DNA of 29,703 bases from CAXCDZ01 sp963981525 (lineage in GTDB: Bacteria; Patescibacteriota; Microgenomatia; UBA1400; UBA12108). The notes under the pieces are model-generated. The model did not search any database. It had not been told where the DNA came from and saw nothing but the letters and a program-made list of their open reading frames with translations. This document shows positions 18,334 to 25,428 of the stretch, piece after piece; within the stretch, counting starts at the first letter, position 1; the number at the start of each line of letters is the position of its first letter. A program made the position numbers and the translations under genes. Location of the stretch: assembly GCA_963981525.1 (NCBI GenBank), contig CAXCDZ010000005.1, positions 1-29,703 on the forward strand. Direction: 5' to 3'.

Positions 18334-19308
18334 TCAACCCAAATTTTCCAACAACTGCTCCATCCTACCCACATCCTTAACAGATATTGACTTCAACTCC
18401 ATCATCATATCTCTACCGCTAGTTACAGGAAACACCTTTTTCATCGCTGGCCACAAGGCATCTTTATTCATCTCATCATTTACTCTGGATCCAAAAAACA
18501 CCCTCTCCGCCACCCTTCTACTCCCGTAATAACCACTAAGTCCCACTAGTATTTGCTCAACAATTCTTGCCGCCAAACGATAATGACTAACCCCAAACTC
18601 CTCACTATCCAACAACTTCTCTCGCTTCTCTTCTACACTCATTGATTGCACCATACCAACTTCCACATTCATCTTCTCACTCCACTCTGGATAAGTAGCA
18701 CCAAATTCAGGCCTCGCCAACATTTGAGCAGAGCCCCACGTCACCGCCCCTTCTTCAAGGGCATTACCATGGTCAGACATAAAACCCACCCTTCTTCGTA
18801 CAAATTTTTCTTCATCACGAGAATACATGATCTTCCCGATTCCATCAAGGTGTCCTTTTTCGTGAATCATAGTACGCACTGTCTTCCACCAACTTGATCC
18901 TCGAAACACCACCGCCAACCCCAAATCAAGATTATAAAACCCTCCAGCACCACACTGAAATTCTTTTGATTGCTGCATATATTCTGGACCTGGCAAACAT
19001 TCTAGTACATCCATTATCAATTCCGCCTTTGGCAATACATAACAAACTGGAGATTCTGATGACAATTCTTCATCATTTACACCTGTCAAACCACCCCAAA
19101 AACTCCTCGCCTCTTCTCGCATCTGCACATATTTGTCTAGATCTTCCTCACTCGTATATTTTCTCTCCAATTTATATACCACTGCTCTCGCCGCCTCTTG
19201 CTGATGCCAAACATTCGCAACTAATTCATGTTTCAACTGCGCCACCTCCACAGGATCATCATCTTCTCTACGTCGCACCAACACATCTAGATTATTTAAC
19301 TCATGCAT
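18334..19308 (-). CDS. HExxH zinc metallopeptidase-like protein
   Basis: A protein of 324 residues with the zinc motif HEKGH at residues 149-153 (18850-18864) inside TMIHEKGHLDG. A likely third ligand is in NALEEGAVTW (Glu185 or Glu186), about 32 residues later, a gluzincin-like spacing. No signal peptide or clear transmembrane helix is seen, so it is probably cytoplasmic. Family not recognised. It is the last gene of a - strand run (20452, 20077, 19308) and follows the zinc-ribbon gene by 88 nt. Its TGA stop directly abuts the TAA of the giant gene. The ATG at 19308 lacks a strong ribosome site, so the start is moderately certain. It is rich in V, E, M, R and G, as expected from the local strand skew. 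The peptidase fold is likely; the substrate is unknown. Confidence 0.82.
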   Translation of the reverse strand: MHELNNLDVLVRRREDDDPVEVAQLKHELVANVWHQQEAARAVVYKLERKYTSEEDLDKYVQMREEARSFWGGLTGVNDEELSSESPVCYVLPKAELIMDVLECLPGPEYMQQSKEFQCGAGGFYNLDLGLAVVFRGSSWWKTVRTMIHEKGHLDGIGKIMYSRDEEKFVRRRVGFMSDHGNALEEGAVTWGSAQMLARPEFGATYPEWSEKMNVEVGMVQSMSVEEKREKLLDSEEFGVSHYRLAARIVEQILVGLSGYYGSRRVAERVFFGSRVNDEMNKDALWPAMKKVFPVTSGRDMMMELKSISVKDVGRMEQLLENLG

Positions 19309-19396
19309 GTCTTCATCTTACCCTAGCTTTTGCCGTCGCAACTACTCGGCCGCAACTATCCCTCATCAATACTTTAGACATTGATCAATACTTCCT

Positions 19397-20077
19397 TTAT
19401 GTATTCGACGAGAGATACTGAGCAAATACCTTGTCCCATCCCACATCACTTGGTACCTCAAACAACATTGCCATGTCATCATCACTTTTTTCTCGCACCA
19501 TCTCACCTAGTCTTCGCCTCTCATTATTTCGCTCATGACTCAACAGAGTGTTAGATCCCAATGCAAGAAGGGCAAGGCTTGAAACAGGAAGGGCTCCACA
19601 CACATTCTCATCAACAATACCTATCGATACCATTCCAGCTAAGATGACAGAAGCCACTGCAACAGGTGCTGTTACCCACCACCCTTCATTCTCATAAGTT
19701 TGATTAACATTTGGATACACCTCCTGCTCAGAGCTCACAACGTATCCACTTTGATTTTTCGCAACTGCCTTTGGCGCACGTAGTACTGGAGCTAACCTAC
19801 TTCCCTGGAAACTTGTCGGCAGGTATACACAATCACCGCTTGTCTTTGCTAAACCTACATCAACCAACTCCTTCACGTTTGCCATTTTAACGCGCAGCAC
19901 CTCTCCACTACTCGTCTGCACTTCTACCGAGCTCACAAACTTCCAGTACTCTGAAGATGCATTATTTACATTCGCTTCTTCTTGCGGTATGAGTTCATTT
20001 CCACAAAAACGACAGGTATTTCCACCAGGATTACCCCCACACCCAGCACACACTATTTTTTCTAGTTCAATTGTCAT
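19397..20077 (-). CDS. Zinc-ribbon membrane protein
   Basis: A protein of 226 residues with an N-terminal zinc ribbon from Cys10, Cys13, Cys22 and Cys25 (CAGC, then CRFC). Two hydrophobic stretches near residues 133-155 and 159-179 look like a transmembrane hairpin. The tail is charged (ERNNERRR) and soluble. A Shine-Dalgarno-like AAAAGGAAAA precedes the ATG and supports this start. The gene lies between the small secreted protein gene and the HEKGH peptidase gene on the same strand, so the three may form one transcript and a membrane-linked complex. No enzymatic motif is seen. Family not recognised beyond the zinc ribbon. Confidence 0.8.
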   Translation of the reverse strand: MTIELEKIVCAGCGGNPGGNTCRFCGNELIPQEEANVNNASSEYWKFVSSVEVQTSSGEVLRVKMANVKELVDVGLAKTSGDCVYLPTSFQGSRLAPVLRAPKAVAKNQSGYVVSSEQEVYPNVNQTYENEGWWVTAPVAVASVILAGMVSIGIVDENVCGALPVSSLALLALGSNTLLSHERNNERRRLGEMVREKSDDDMAMLFEVPSDVGWDKVFAQYLSSNT

Positions 20078-20099
20078 ATTTTTCCTTTTCTAATCGCCA

Positions 20100-20255
20100 T
20101 CAGCGACTATCTTTACTAACTACTCTTCTCAACCACCCAATTAACTTGAGTAGCTCAGAAAACTCCAGAAGGTATACATGTGACAATTGCCACCCCTTCC
20201 CTTCTGGAATATTCACATCAAACATTACTAAATTAACTATTCTTGGAAATAACAT
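20100..20255 (-). CDS. Possible 51-residue protein or frameshifted tail of the upstream gene
   Basis: This short frame (ATG at 20255, TGA at 20100) encodes an amphipathic sequence including MLFPRIVNLVMFD and LLEFSELLKLIGWLRRVV. It overlaps the end of the 20237-20452 gene by 19 nt in another frame and stops 22 nt before the zinc-ribbon gene. No clear ribosome site precedes it. It could be a translationally coupled small protein, or the original C-terminus of the upstream protein displaced by a one-base indel or by ribosomal frameshifting. Confidence 0.35.
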   Translation of the reverse strand: MLFPRIVNLVMFDVNIPEGKGWQLSHVYLLEFSELLKLIGWLRRVVSKDSR

Positions 20256-20452
20256 CCAAGAAACTCTACTTCTTCTAGCACAACCGGATCATATCTATTC
20301 TCGGAAAAACCCAGTATCACCAGGGTTACTGGCACTAGCATCGGTATTTCAACCACCTCAACATCGACAGTCAAAGGTGTCGGTTCAACAGTCGGCGCAG
20401 AGGCAGTTATAACTACCATTAGTGCAATTAGTGCAAATACTTTCTTCTTCAT
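20237..20452 (-). CDS. Small secreted or membrane-anchored protein
   Basis: A protein of 71 residues with a classic signal peptide: basic start MKKK, then hydrophobic core VFALIALMVVITASA and a probable cleavage site after ASA. The mature part is acidic and ends EFLGCYFQE. A strong ribosome site, AGGAGAT, sits 5 nt before the ATG, making this start one of the best supported in the window. It is the first gene of the - strand operon that also encodes the zinc-ribbon membrane protein and the HEKGH peptidase. A frame continuing beyond its stop (20100-20255) also looks protein-like, so a frameshift is possible. Function unknown. Confidence 0.7.
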   Translation of the reverse strand: MKKKVFALIALMVVITASAPTVEPTPLTVDVEVVEIPMLVPVTLVILGFSENRYDPVVLEEVEFLGCYFQE

Positions 20453-20479
20453 TTTTATCTCCTGCCTTTATGGGGCCTA

Positions 20480-20502
20480 CTAGGTGCAAAGTTTGCATCT
20501 AG
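20480..20502. promoter_or_regulatory. Palindrome in the leader of the - strand operon
   Basis: CTAGGTGCAAA, one base, then TTTGCATCTAG: arms of 11 nt with one mismatch. It lies 28 nt upstream of the first - strand ATG, within the predicted transcript leader. It could be an operator or an RNA hairpin that affects translation. Confidence 0.5.
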
Positions 20503-20607
20503 ATTGGCACCACACCGACTAGGAGTTTGTTTAATGTGAATGTTAAGGTACTGCAATTATTCGTGCCATAAAAGCTTTTCTTATTCACAATTAATTACGA
20601 TCTACAT

Positions 20608-20634
20608 CTTATAGGACATATATATGTTAGTCAA
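20608..20634 (-). promoter_or_regulatory. Promoter of the - strand operon with operator-like palindrome
   Basis: Read on the - strand: TTGACT (20634-20629), a 15-nt spacer, then TATAAG (20613-20608). The spacer and its edges contain a perfect 12-bp palindrome, ACATATATATGT (20616-20627), which would place a bound dimer across the core promoter. The predicted transcript has a leader of about 150 nt before the ATG at 20452. Confidence 0.5.
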
Positions 20635-20651
20635 GATATCGTGATGTCCAG

Positions 20652-20701
20652 AGGTAATACTAGTCATATTTATTTGACATTCAATTATTACCTGCTATAA
20701 T
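20652..20701 (+). promoter_or_regulatory. Consensus promoter of the TrmB-like gene with flanking inverted repeat
   Basis: TTGACA at 20674-20679, a 16-nt spacer and TATAAT at 20696-20701 are both perfect consensus hexamers. The ATG follows 7 nt later, at the expected transcription start, so the mRNA should be leaderless. Inverted arms AGGTAATA (20652-20659) and TATTACCT (20686-20693) embrace the -35 box, a likely site for autoregulation. Confidence 0.8.
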
Positions 20702-20708
20702 CAATCTC

Positions 20709-21500
20709 ATGAAACGTTCTACCGACTTACGTCGCCAGCTTCTTGTCACTCTCGGGCTCTCTAGCAAAGAAGCTGTCTTATACGAAACACTCCTCAAACA
20801 CGGCTCCCTCTCCGCTGCTCAACTTGAGAGAGCCACCGGCCTCAAAAAAAACACCTACACCCTTCTCAAATCCCTCGAACGTCGTGGCCTAGTCCAAAAA
20901 TTTATTAGAGATAACCGTTCTCATTATCAAGTCGGCTCTCCCACACGGCTCCAGTCATATCTCGAGGATCAGGAGCATGCACTCTCAGAGACCAGAGCAC
21001 TCTTAACAGAATCTCTCCCCTCTCTCTTAAACGACTACAAGAATGTCGTCGATCGACCAGTTATCAACTATTACTCTAGACTCACTGGTCTACGCACTGT
21101 TTTTGACGAAGTCTACAAGGAAGGGAAAAACAACGTATATGGCTGCCTCGGCAATGAATCACCAGATCCTATCTTTCACAAAGAGATTATCAACAAATAC
21201 AAACCTCTCAGGGTCAAAAATAATATCTTCGCCCATGTCATCTCACCAGACTCTCCTCGCGCGCGCAAGCTCAAAAACACCGAAGCTCAGGATCTAAAAA
21301 AGAAGTATCTCATTGATCCCATTAAGTATCCCATGCCAGCCGAGTTTGACACTTGGGATGACAAAATTGCGATGATGAGCTTCGCACAAAAAGATTTCTC
21401 TGCAATTCTTATTCAACATCCAGATCTAGCAACTACTCTTCAATCTCTTCTACAACTCTCAATGGATCTTCTTTCTGCATCAGAGCAGAAATGTTATTAA
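20709..21500 (+). CDS. TrmB-like winged-helix transcription regulator
   Basis: A protein of 263 residues. Residues about 12-74 form a TrmB-type winged helix: LGLSSKEAVLYETLLKHG, then LSAAQLERATGLKKNTYTLL (helix-turn-helix) and LERRGLVQKF (wing). A coiled-coil-like linker follows (about 78-105) and then an alpha/beta sensor-like domain (about 115-255). TrmB-family proteins are sugar or metabolite sensors in archaea and are common in Patescibacteria. The promoter is consensus and the ATG appears leaderless. It is transcribed divergently from the small secreted protein operon, and inverted repeats in the shared intergenic region suggest it may control both. Its last 68 nt overlap the end of the oppositely oriented methyltransferase-like gene. 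The ligand cannot be read from sequence. Confidence 0.88.
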   Translation: MKRSTDLRRQLLVTLGLSSKEAVLYETLLKHGSLSAAQLERATGLKKNTYTLLKSLERRGLVQKFIRDNRSHYQVGSPTRLQSYLEDQEHALSETRALLTESLPSLLNDYKNVVDRPVINYYSRLTGLRTVFDEVYKEGKNNVYGCLGNESPDPIFHKEIINKYKPLRVKNNIFAHVISPDSPRARKLKNTEAQDLKKKYLIDPIKYPMPAEFDTWDDKIAMMSFAQKDFSAILIQHPDLATTLQSLLQLSMDLLSASEQKCY

Positions 21501-22986
21501 TCATCTGCATACCAACATCATCATTTTCATCAATACCAATTTTCTCAAATATTAGCGTCGCTCTTGCCACCAGACCATCTTCTTTCTCTCCTGCCAAATA
21601 AAACGGAGTCTCCATCGCATCGCGACGTTCGAGAGTCGCTCTCTCCAATTCATCTCTATCACTTATCAGTGCCATCAAATCCCACCACTCACCTGTCCCA
21701 ATCTTGGGTAGATTAACACACCTCCACCCATTTGCCCTTGCCATTGCCAGCTTCTCAACAAGTGGAATTATTCTCGCTCCCACATCACTTGGTTTATCTA
21801 CATCTTCTCTCCAATACTCAGAGTTCACAGGGACCTCTCCAACCACAGATGGTACATCTTGCTGCATTATCGTAGTTTGATTTACTCGCCTATTTTGCTT
21901 ACTTACCGGCTCCATCATTGCCTCATCTAGTAATAATATCGCACCTTCATCTGCTACATCTGCCAGATTTTTCCAATACCCTGCTTGCACTCTAGCAAGA
22001 TCCATATTTGTCAAAGCAGATCCAGATCCGATTATCAACTGTTTTTTACCTCTCCAATCAGGATGTTTTTCTGCCATCTCTCGCACATCTCCTATTCGCA
22101 CATCTATCCCTTTTCTCACTTCCGCCTCTCCCAACAAATCTAAACCATCTACTACTGCATCATGACTCACCACCCCACCTTCTATCAACTTAGTCAGTAG
22201 TGGCCCATCTATTCTAGTAGCCTCGCCCGGACCGATCACAAGTACTTTTCTTGCTGATTGTCGCTCTCCCCATGCACCTCTTAATCCAATCATATCTCGC
22301 TCTACCTCCAACCCAGCTGGTGCTGCATATGCCTTCTCAGCTACCACCTCATCATTTACATCCAGCTCTCCCATCACATGTAACAAAAACTCCTCCAACC
22401 ACTCCTGCCTCTCTTCTAGACTTATCCCTCTTTGTTGCCACATCACTCTCGTCGTCCACTCCTGCCACAAAATATAATTACTTACTTCTCCTTTCCCAAA
22501 TGTTGCCCACGTCTGCATCTCACTCCAGCGCTCCATAGTTGTGGACATATTACCCTCGCCAACCACTCTCACTGCTTCTCCCTGCTCCAAAGCACGCTCC
22601 AAAGCAACAAGCCTCCACAACGATTGCACCACCTCTCCACCAAACATCATTTGAGTATTCATCTCGAATGCATCACCTGCCTGCACCCCCTCCACCATCT
22701 CATCTAGTATGCTCTCCATTAAACCATCAACTCTGTTAAACAGTTGATCATCACCACGCGACTGTTCTTCCCCATACTGATCAAGTAAATACTCAGCTGC
22801 CCAACTAGGTTCGGTCAGTCTCTCTCGCAACCCACTCACACGTTCTCGAAACACGAAATTTCCATTTATCTCTTCTCCCACTCTATCTACCAAACCTTCT
22901 ATTAACTTTTCCACCCAAGGATTAATAGTTTCTCCTACCAAATCAACCGCAATTATTTTTTCAGTTTCCAACGCATCTCTACCCAT
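21433..22986 (-). CDS. SAM-dependent methyltransferase-like protein
   Basis: A protein of 517 residues with a long helical N-terminal half and a Rossmann-like C-terminal half. Motif I appears as KVLVIGPGEATRID (about residues 247-260), a second acidic strand as VDGLDLLGE (about 279-287), then VRIGDVREM, and motif IV/V-like strands KKQLIIGSGSA and ILLLDEAMMEP (about 350-360). This order fits class I SAM-dependent methyltransferases; no NPPY-type motif marks it as a DNA or RNA base enzyme, so the substrate is open. A GGAGG sits right against the ATG (1 nt spacing), unusual for ribosome binding, and an in-frame TAG lies just upstream, so the start may instead be a downstream TTG. Its 3' end overlaps the TrmB-like gene on the opposite strand by 68 nt. 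Confidence 0.7.
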   Translation of the reverse strand: MGRDALETEKIIAVDLVGETINPWVEKLIEGLVDRVGEEINGNFVFRERVSGLRERLTEPSWAAEYLLDQYGEEQSRGDDQLFNRVDGLMESILDEMVEGVQAGDAFEMNTQMMFGGEVVQSLWRLVALERALEQGEAVRVVGEGNMSTTMERWSEMQTWATFGKGEVSNYILWQEWTTRVMWQQRGISLEERQEWLEEFLLHVMGELDVNDEVVAEKAYAAPAGLEVERDMIGLRGAWGERQSARKVLVIGPGEATRIDGPLLTKLIEGGVVSHDAVVDGLDLLGEAEVRKGIDVRIGDVREMAEKHPDWRGKKQLIIGSGSALTNMDLARVQAGYWKNLADVADEGAILLLDEAMMEPVSKQNRRVNQTTIMQQDVPSVVGEVPVNSEYWREDVDKPSDVGARIIPLVEKLAMARANGWRCVNLPKIGTGEWWDLMALISDRDELERATLERRDAMETPFYLAGEKEDGLVARATLIFEKIGIDENDDVGMQMINNISALMQKEDPLRVVEEIEE

Positions 22987-23010
22987 ACCTCCACTCTACC
23001 ATTTCATGAG

Positions 23011-23065
23011 CCTTGACACCCCCCACCCCATTCGCCATACTAATAACTAGTTATAATACAGCTTG
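23011..23065 (+). repeat. 55-nt direct repeat C, copy 1, carrying a promoter
   Basis: Identical over 55 nt to 29649-29703 at the window end. It contains TTGACA at 23013-23018, a C-rich stretch, the 12-bp perfect palindrome ATAACTAGTTAT (23043-23054) and a TATAAT box (23052-23057). The TATAAT probably serves the membrane protein gene at 23093, with a leader of about 29 nt; the TTGACA is too far away to be its -35. The palindrome overlaps the -10 box and could be an operator. Confidence 0.85.
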
Positions 23066-23086
23066 TCCTGAGCAAGCCGAAGGAGA
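23061..23086 (+). promoter_or_regulatory. Leader hairpin and ribosome site before the membrane protein gene
   Basis: GCTTG (23061-23065) and CAAGC (23073-23077) can pair around a 7-nt loop, just before AAGGAG (23080-23085), which is 7 nt from the ATG at 23093. The stretch from GTCCTGAGC to CGAAGGA resembles a short motif I recall as scattered in many environmental bacterial genomes; that recollection is unverified. Confidence 0.45.
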
Positions 23087-23092
23087 AACACC

Positions 23093-23494
23093 ATGCCCAG
23101 TGTAGACTACGCAAACACCACAGAGAACAAAAAGAAATTCGCACTCCCCAAACTTAATCTCGGCAAGTTCGGTCGTTTCCTTCTCCTTCTCGTTATCTCC
23201 ATCGCAGTCTACTTGCTCTCCGCGGTCCTAGCCGGTGTAATCAGCGCCCTCTCAGCCAATATCGACGTCACAAGCATTAGTATATTGTTTGATCCTCAGA
23301 TCACGATCGCCTACATCCTCGTCTACTACTCCACCAACCATTTCTACAAGTTCAGCTCCCGCCAGACCTACCTCTACTTCCTCTTTACCCTCCTCCTCTC
23401 CTTCACTACCAACTTCATCCAGGGTAGCATCACCATGCTCGTTCTCCCCCCAGTTCTTAAGAAGCTCAAGCTCATCACCGCTTCTCAAGAGTAA
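23093..23494 (+). CDS. Small three-helix membrane protein
   Basis: A protein of 133 residues with a charged, polar N-terminus (about 27 residues, including KKKFALPKLNLGKFG) and three hydrophobic segments: about 29-55, 64-82 and 92-120. It has a good ribosome site (AAGGAG, 7 nt before the ATG) and a promoter within repeat C. No known family is recognised. It precedes the HEPN gene by 24 nt, but that gene has its own -10 element, so they need not be cotranscribed. Being first in the accessory island and driven by a repeat-borne promoter, it may belong with the repeat. Confidence 0.75.
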   Translation: MPSVDYANTTENKKKFALPKLNLGKFGRFLLLLVISIAVYLLSAVLAGVISALSANIDVTSISILFDPQITIAYILVYYSTNHFYKFSSRQTYLYFLFTLLLSFTTNFIQGSITMLVLPPVLKKLKLITASQE

Positions 23495-23506
23495 CTTCGC
23501 AAATGG

Positions 23507-23512
23507 TATACT
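23507..23512 (+). promoter_or_regulatory. -10 element of the HEPN gene
   Basis: TATACT ends 6 nt before the ATG at 23519, giving a probably leaderless transcript. No good -35 match is seen upstream. Confidence 0.5.
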
Positions 23513-23518
23513 ATCCAC

Positions 23519-23827
23519 ATGACAGAACAATCCATCATTCAATTTTGGCTTGATACAGCTCAAAATGACCAAAACAACGCACTAACCAGTTATGCCAACA
23601 AACATTATGACTGGGCATTTTTCCAATGGCATCTCGCAATCGAAAAACTCCTCAAAGGTATTATTGCAAAGTCAAGCCATGACATTCCCCACATTCATGA
23701 TTTAGTTAAGCTCGCCAGTCTCACCAATCTCTCAATCCCCTCAAATATCCTTAATAATCTCGAGGAGATAAACACCTACAACATCAACGCGCGTTACGAT
23801 GACTACAAACGAACCAAAATTCGCTGA
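23519..23827 (+). CDS. Short HEPN-domain protein
   Basis: A protein of 102 residues matching HEPN-domain proteins: HYDWAFFQWHLAIEKLLKG forms the first long helices, then SSHDIPHIHDLVKLA (the usual p-x-x-H-D-L motif) and NINARYDDYK, which in relatives is the conserved A-R-Y-P-D-Y segment. Relatives usually continue for another 20-40 residues in a final helix; here a TGA comes seven codons later, so the domain seems truncated. The Rx4-6H RNase motif is not apparent. HEPN proteins often pair with a nucleotidyltransferase, but none is adjacent; the next gene overlaps by 29 nt and is unrelated. It is probably a ligand-binding or degenerate member rather than an active RNase. Confidence 0.75.
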   Translation: MTEQSIIQFWLDTAQNDQNNALTSYANKHYDWAFFQWHLAIEKLLKGIIAKSSHDIPHIHDLVKLASLTNLSIPSNILNNLEEINTYNINARYDDYKRTKIR

Positions 23828-24509
23828 TCTACTTGGTAGATCCTGGATGACCAATCTCATGCATTACGGCAAAGGTCTCTCAGAAACTGACGTTGCTCTC
23901 CCTGCCGAGATCCAACATGCACTAGATTCGCGTTGGAACAATCTCCACAACTTAGAAAGGTCTGATTGGGGGTACCTTATCGAACAGCTAGACTTCATCG
24001 TTCCATTTACTGAACAAGCTGTTTTGCCCGGATATGACTCCTCACTCACGTCATCCACTCCCATTCCTTTTGCTACCTACTCACTACCAAACATGTCAGA
24101 CTGGCACCCTCTCAACGAAAATGACTGGCCAAATACTGAAAATGGTCCCATTGCCCATTGGGATGTCGAAATAGGAGAGGTGGGCGATATTCAACAACGT
24201 GCCATCTATGTATATGACTCTATTAGTGGCAATTATCGCTACATAGCCTCCCACGATCCACTCACCAACTCTGTCCAGACTCTCCACATAGAAGATCTCA
24301 CTAGCCCCATTAATACCTACGGAGTTCGCTCTACCCATCTAGATGTCGCAGGTGCCACAATTTCTCGCAACGAACATCTCGGCCAACAATTTGATCAAGA
24401 CCAATCAACTAAGGACTCCTATTTAAACCAAGCTGATCTCGTCAATACTCACCCCCTCAACCAACTAATTCTCAAGGATATCTCTACCCCTTCCACCCCC
24501 CCCCAGTAA
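23799..24509 (+). CDS. Unknown soluble protein, first half of a split gene
   Basis: A protein of 236 residues with no recognised domain: an N-terminal helical part, then a polar, beta-rich part with HWDVEIGEVG and RAIYVYDSISGNYRYIAS. The ATG at 23799 lies within the HEPN gene and lacks a ribosome site; ATG 23847 is an alternative start. The frame ends at a TAA immediately after nine consecutive Cs (24496-24504). Removing one C (or adding two) would join this frame without interruption to the membrane protein at 24568-25272, giving about 490 residues. The downstream frame has no ribosome site of its own. I read the two as one gene that is either phase variable or broken by an indel. Confidence 0.65.
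   Translation: MTTNEPKFADLLGRSWMTNLMHYGKGLSETDVALPAEIQHALDSRWNNLHNLERSDWGYLIEQLDFIVPFTEQAVLPGYDSSLTSSTPIPFATYSLPNMSDWHPLNENDWPNTENGPIAHWDVEIGEVGDIQQRAIYVYDSISGNYRYIASHDPLTNSVQTLHIEDLTSPINTYGVRSTHLDVAGATISRNEHLGQQFDQDQSTKDSYLNQADLVNTHPLNQLILKDISTPSTPPQ
24496..24504 (+). other. Homopolymer of nine Cs at a frame break
   Basis: Nine Cs directly precede the stop of the 23799 frame. With eight Cs the reading continues through SNPVDSTVSQDKNNQR into the 24568 frame. Such tracts are typical phase-variation sites but also typical sequencing or assembly error sites. Confidence 0.75.
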
Positions 24510-24567
24510 CCCAGTAGACTCAACAGTCTCTCAAGATAAGAATAATCAGAGACCTCTCTTTGACCGC

Positions 24568-25272
24568 ATGATACTCGCGATCAAAACCCCAGAATTATTA
24601 TCTGAACTCTTCGTCGGGATTATGCTACAAGGCGCAGAGCTACTCAATGATATGCGCCTATATCCTGAAAAATTCGCCGCTCATGGCTGGGTATTAATTA
24701 GCAAAGAAACTGTTGGTAAGATCATGTTCGACCCCAAATATGGTGACATCTGGGAGATCGCGTTCGGACATCTTGTTCTAAGATTTAGTTTTGTCGCACT
24801 CAACAAACTTCTCAAAAACAAATTACTCAGCAAACTAACAAGGGGATATCAAGTATCAGACAGCATCTCATTCTGGGTATCACTAACAACAGTTCTTTGG
24901 GTAAAAGCAACCCACTCTCTCGGGTACATTTCATTATTTGGCATTCACGATCACATGAATAATCCAGTTCCAGAAATGCTAGCAGGACAAGCAGTTGCAA
25001 GTGTAGTCCTGATCACAACCCACTACCTTGCCAAATATCATAAGCAGATTAGCAATCTAGTTGTTGTAATAGGACAATATAGTGCAGAGCGCATCAGGTC
25101 AATAAGTAAAATATTTCAAGAATTCAAGAACAACCTCATTGTAAAAAACACTCTCAACTGGCTCGTTAATAATTTATCAGGAATTGTTTTAACTCCCACA
25201 CTAATTGCATTAATAATCTGGGCTCTCTACAGTTTCTTCACCTTCGTAACCGGCCCACCCCCCTCCCCTTGA
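24568..25272 (+). CDS. Unknown membrane protein, second half of a split gene
   Basis: The frame from the first ATG gives 234 residues, but it is open back to the C tract at 24496-24504. Hydrophobic segments occur at ISFWVSLTTVLWVKA, HSLGYISLFGI, AVASVVLITTHYLA and, near the C-terminus, IVLTPTLIALIIWALYSFF, with basic stretches between. The end is PPPSP. No family is recognised. No ribosome site precedes ATG 24568, which supports translation as part of a fusion with the upstream frame. The terminator-like hairpin of repeat A begins 19 nt after the stop. Confidence 0.65.
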   Translation: MILAIKTPELLSELFVGIMLQGAELLNDMRLYPEKFAAHGWVLISKETVGKIMFDPKYGDIWEIAFGHLVLRFSFVALNKLLKNKLLSKLTRGYQVSDSISFWVSLTTVLWVKATHSLGYISLFGIHDHMNNPVPEMLAGQAVASVVLITTHYLAKYHKQISNLVVVIGQYSAERIRSISKIFQEFKNNLIVKNTLNWLVNNLSGIVLTPTLIALIIWALYSFFTFVTGPPPSP

Positions 25273-25290
25273 CACCCACCCCCCTAACCC

Positions 25291-25317
25291 AAACAGCAAG
25301 GTCGGACCTTGTCGTTT
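25291..25317 (+). terminator. Repeat A block 1, copy 1: terminator-like hairpin
   Basis: AAACAGCAAGGTC, one base, GACCTTGTCGTTT: 13-nt arms with two mismatches, ending in TTT. It lies 19 nt after the stop of the split membrane protein gene. A better-paired copy lies at 26801-26827. Confidence 0.6.
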
Positions 25318-25336
25318 CACTACCCCAACTTCCCCA

Positions 25337-25359
25337 CCTGCGAGGACCATCCTCGCAGG
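25337..25359. terminator. Perfect 10-bp hairpin
   Basis: CCTGCGAGGA, loop CCA, TCCTCGCAGG. It lies between the two blocks of repeat A in copy 1 and is absent from copy 2. No T-run follows, so it may be a structural or REP-like element rather than a true terminator. Confidence 0.5.
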
Positions 25360-25381
25360 CAAAATCCAACTGCATATCCCA

Positions 25382-25428
25382 AAACTGGATCCCGCCAAGA
25401 AGGAGTCAAACCCTCATTCCGACTTCAC
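25382..25428 (+). repeat. Repeat A block 2, copy 1
   Basis: 47 nt matching 26836-26882 with one mismatch (AAGAAGG against AAGAGGG). On the - strand it encodes the last residues and stop codon of the remnant at 25414-25542. Confidence 0.85.

Noticed and set aside
18894..19421. + strand ORF of 175 codons opposite the HEKGH peptidase gene
   Set aside because: Rich in H, P and L as expected from reading a G-rich gene backwards; no motif and no ribosome site.
20071..20412. + strand ORF of 113 codons opposite the small secreted protein
   Set aside because: It lies antisense to a gene with a signal peptide and strong ribosome site, overlaps the start of the zinc-ribbon gene, and has no ribosome site or protein-like features of its own.
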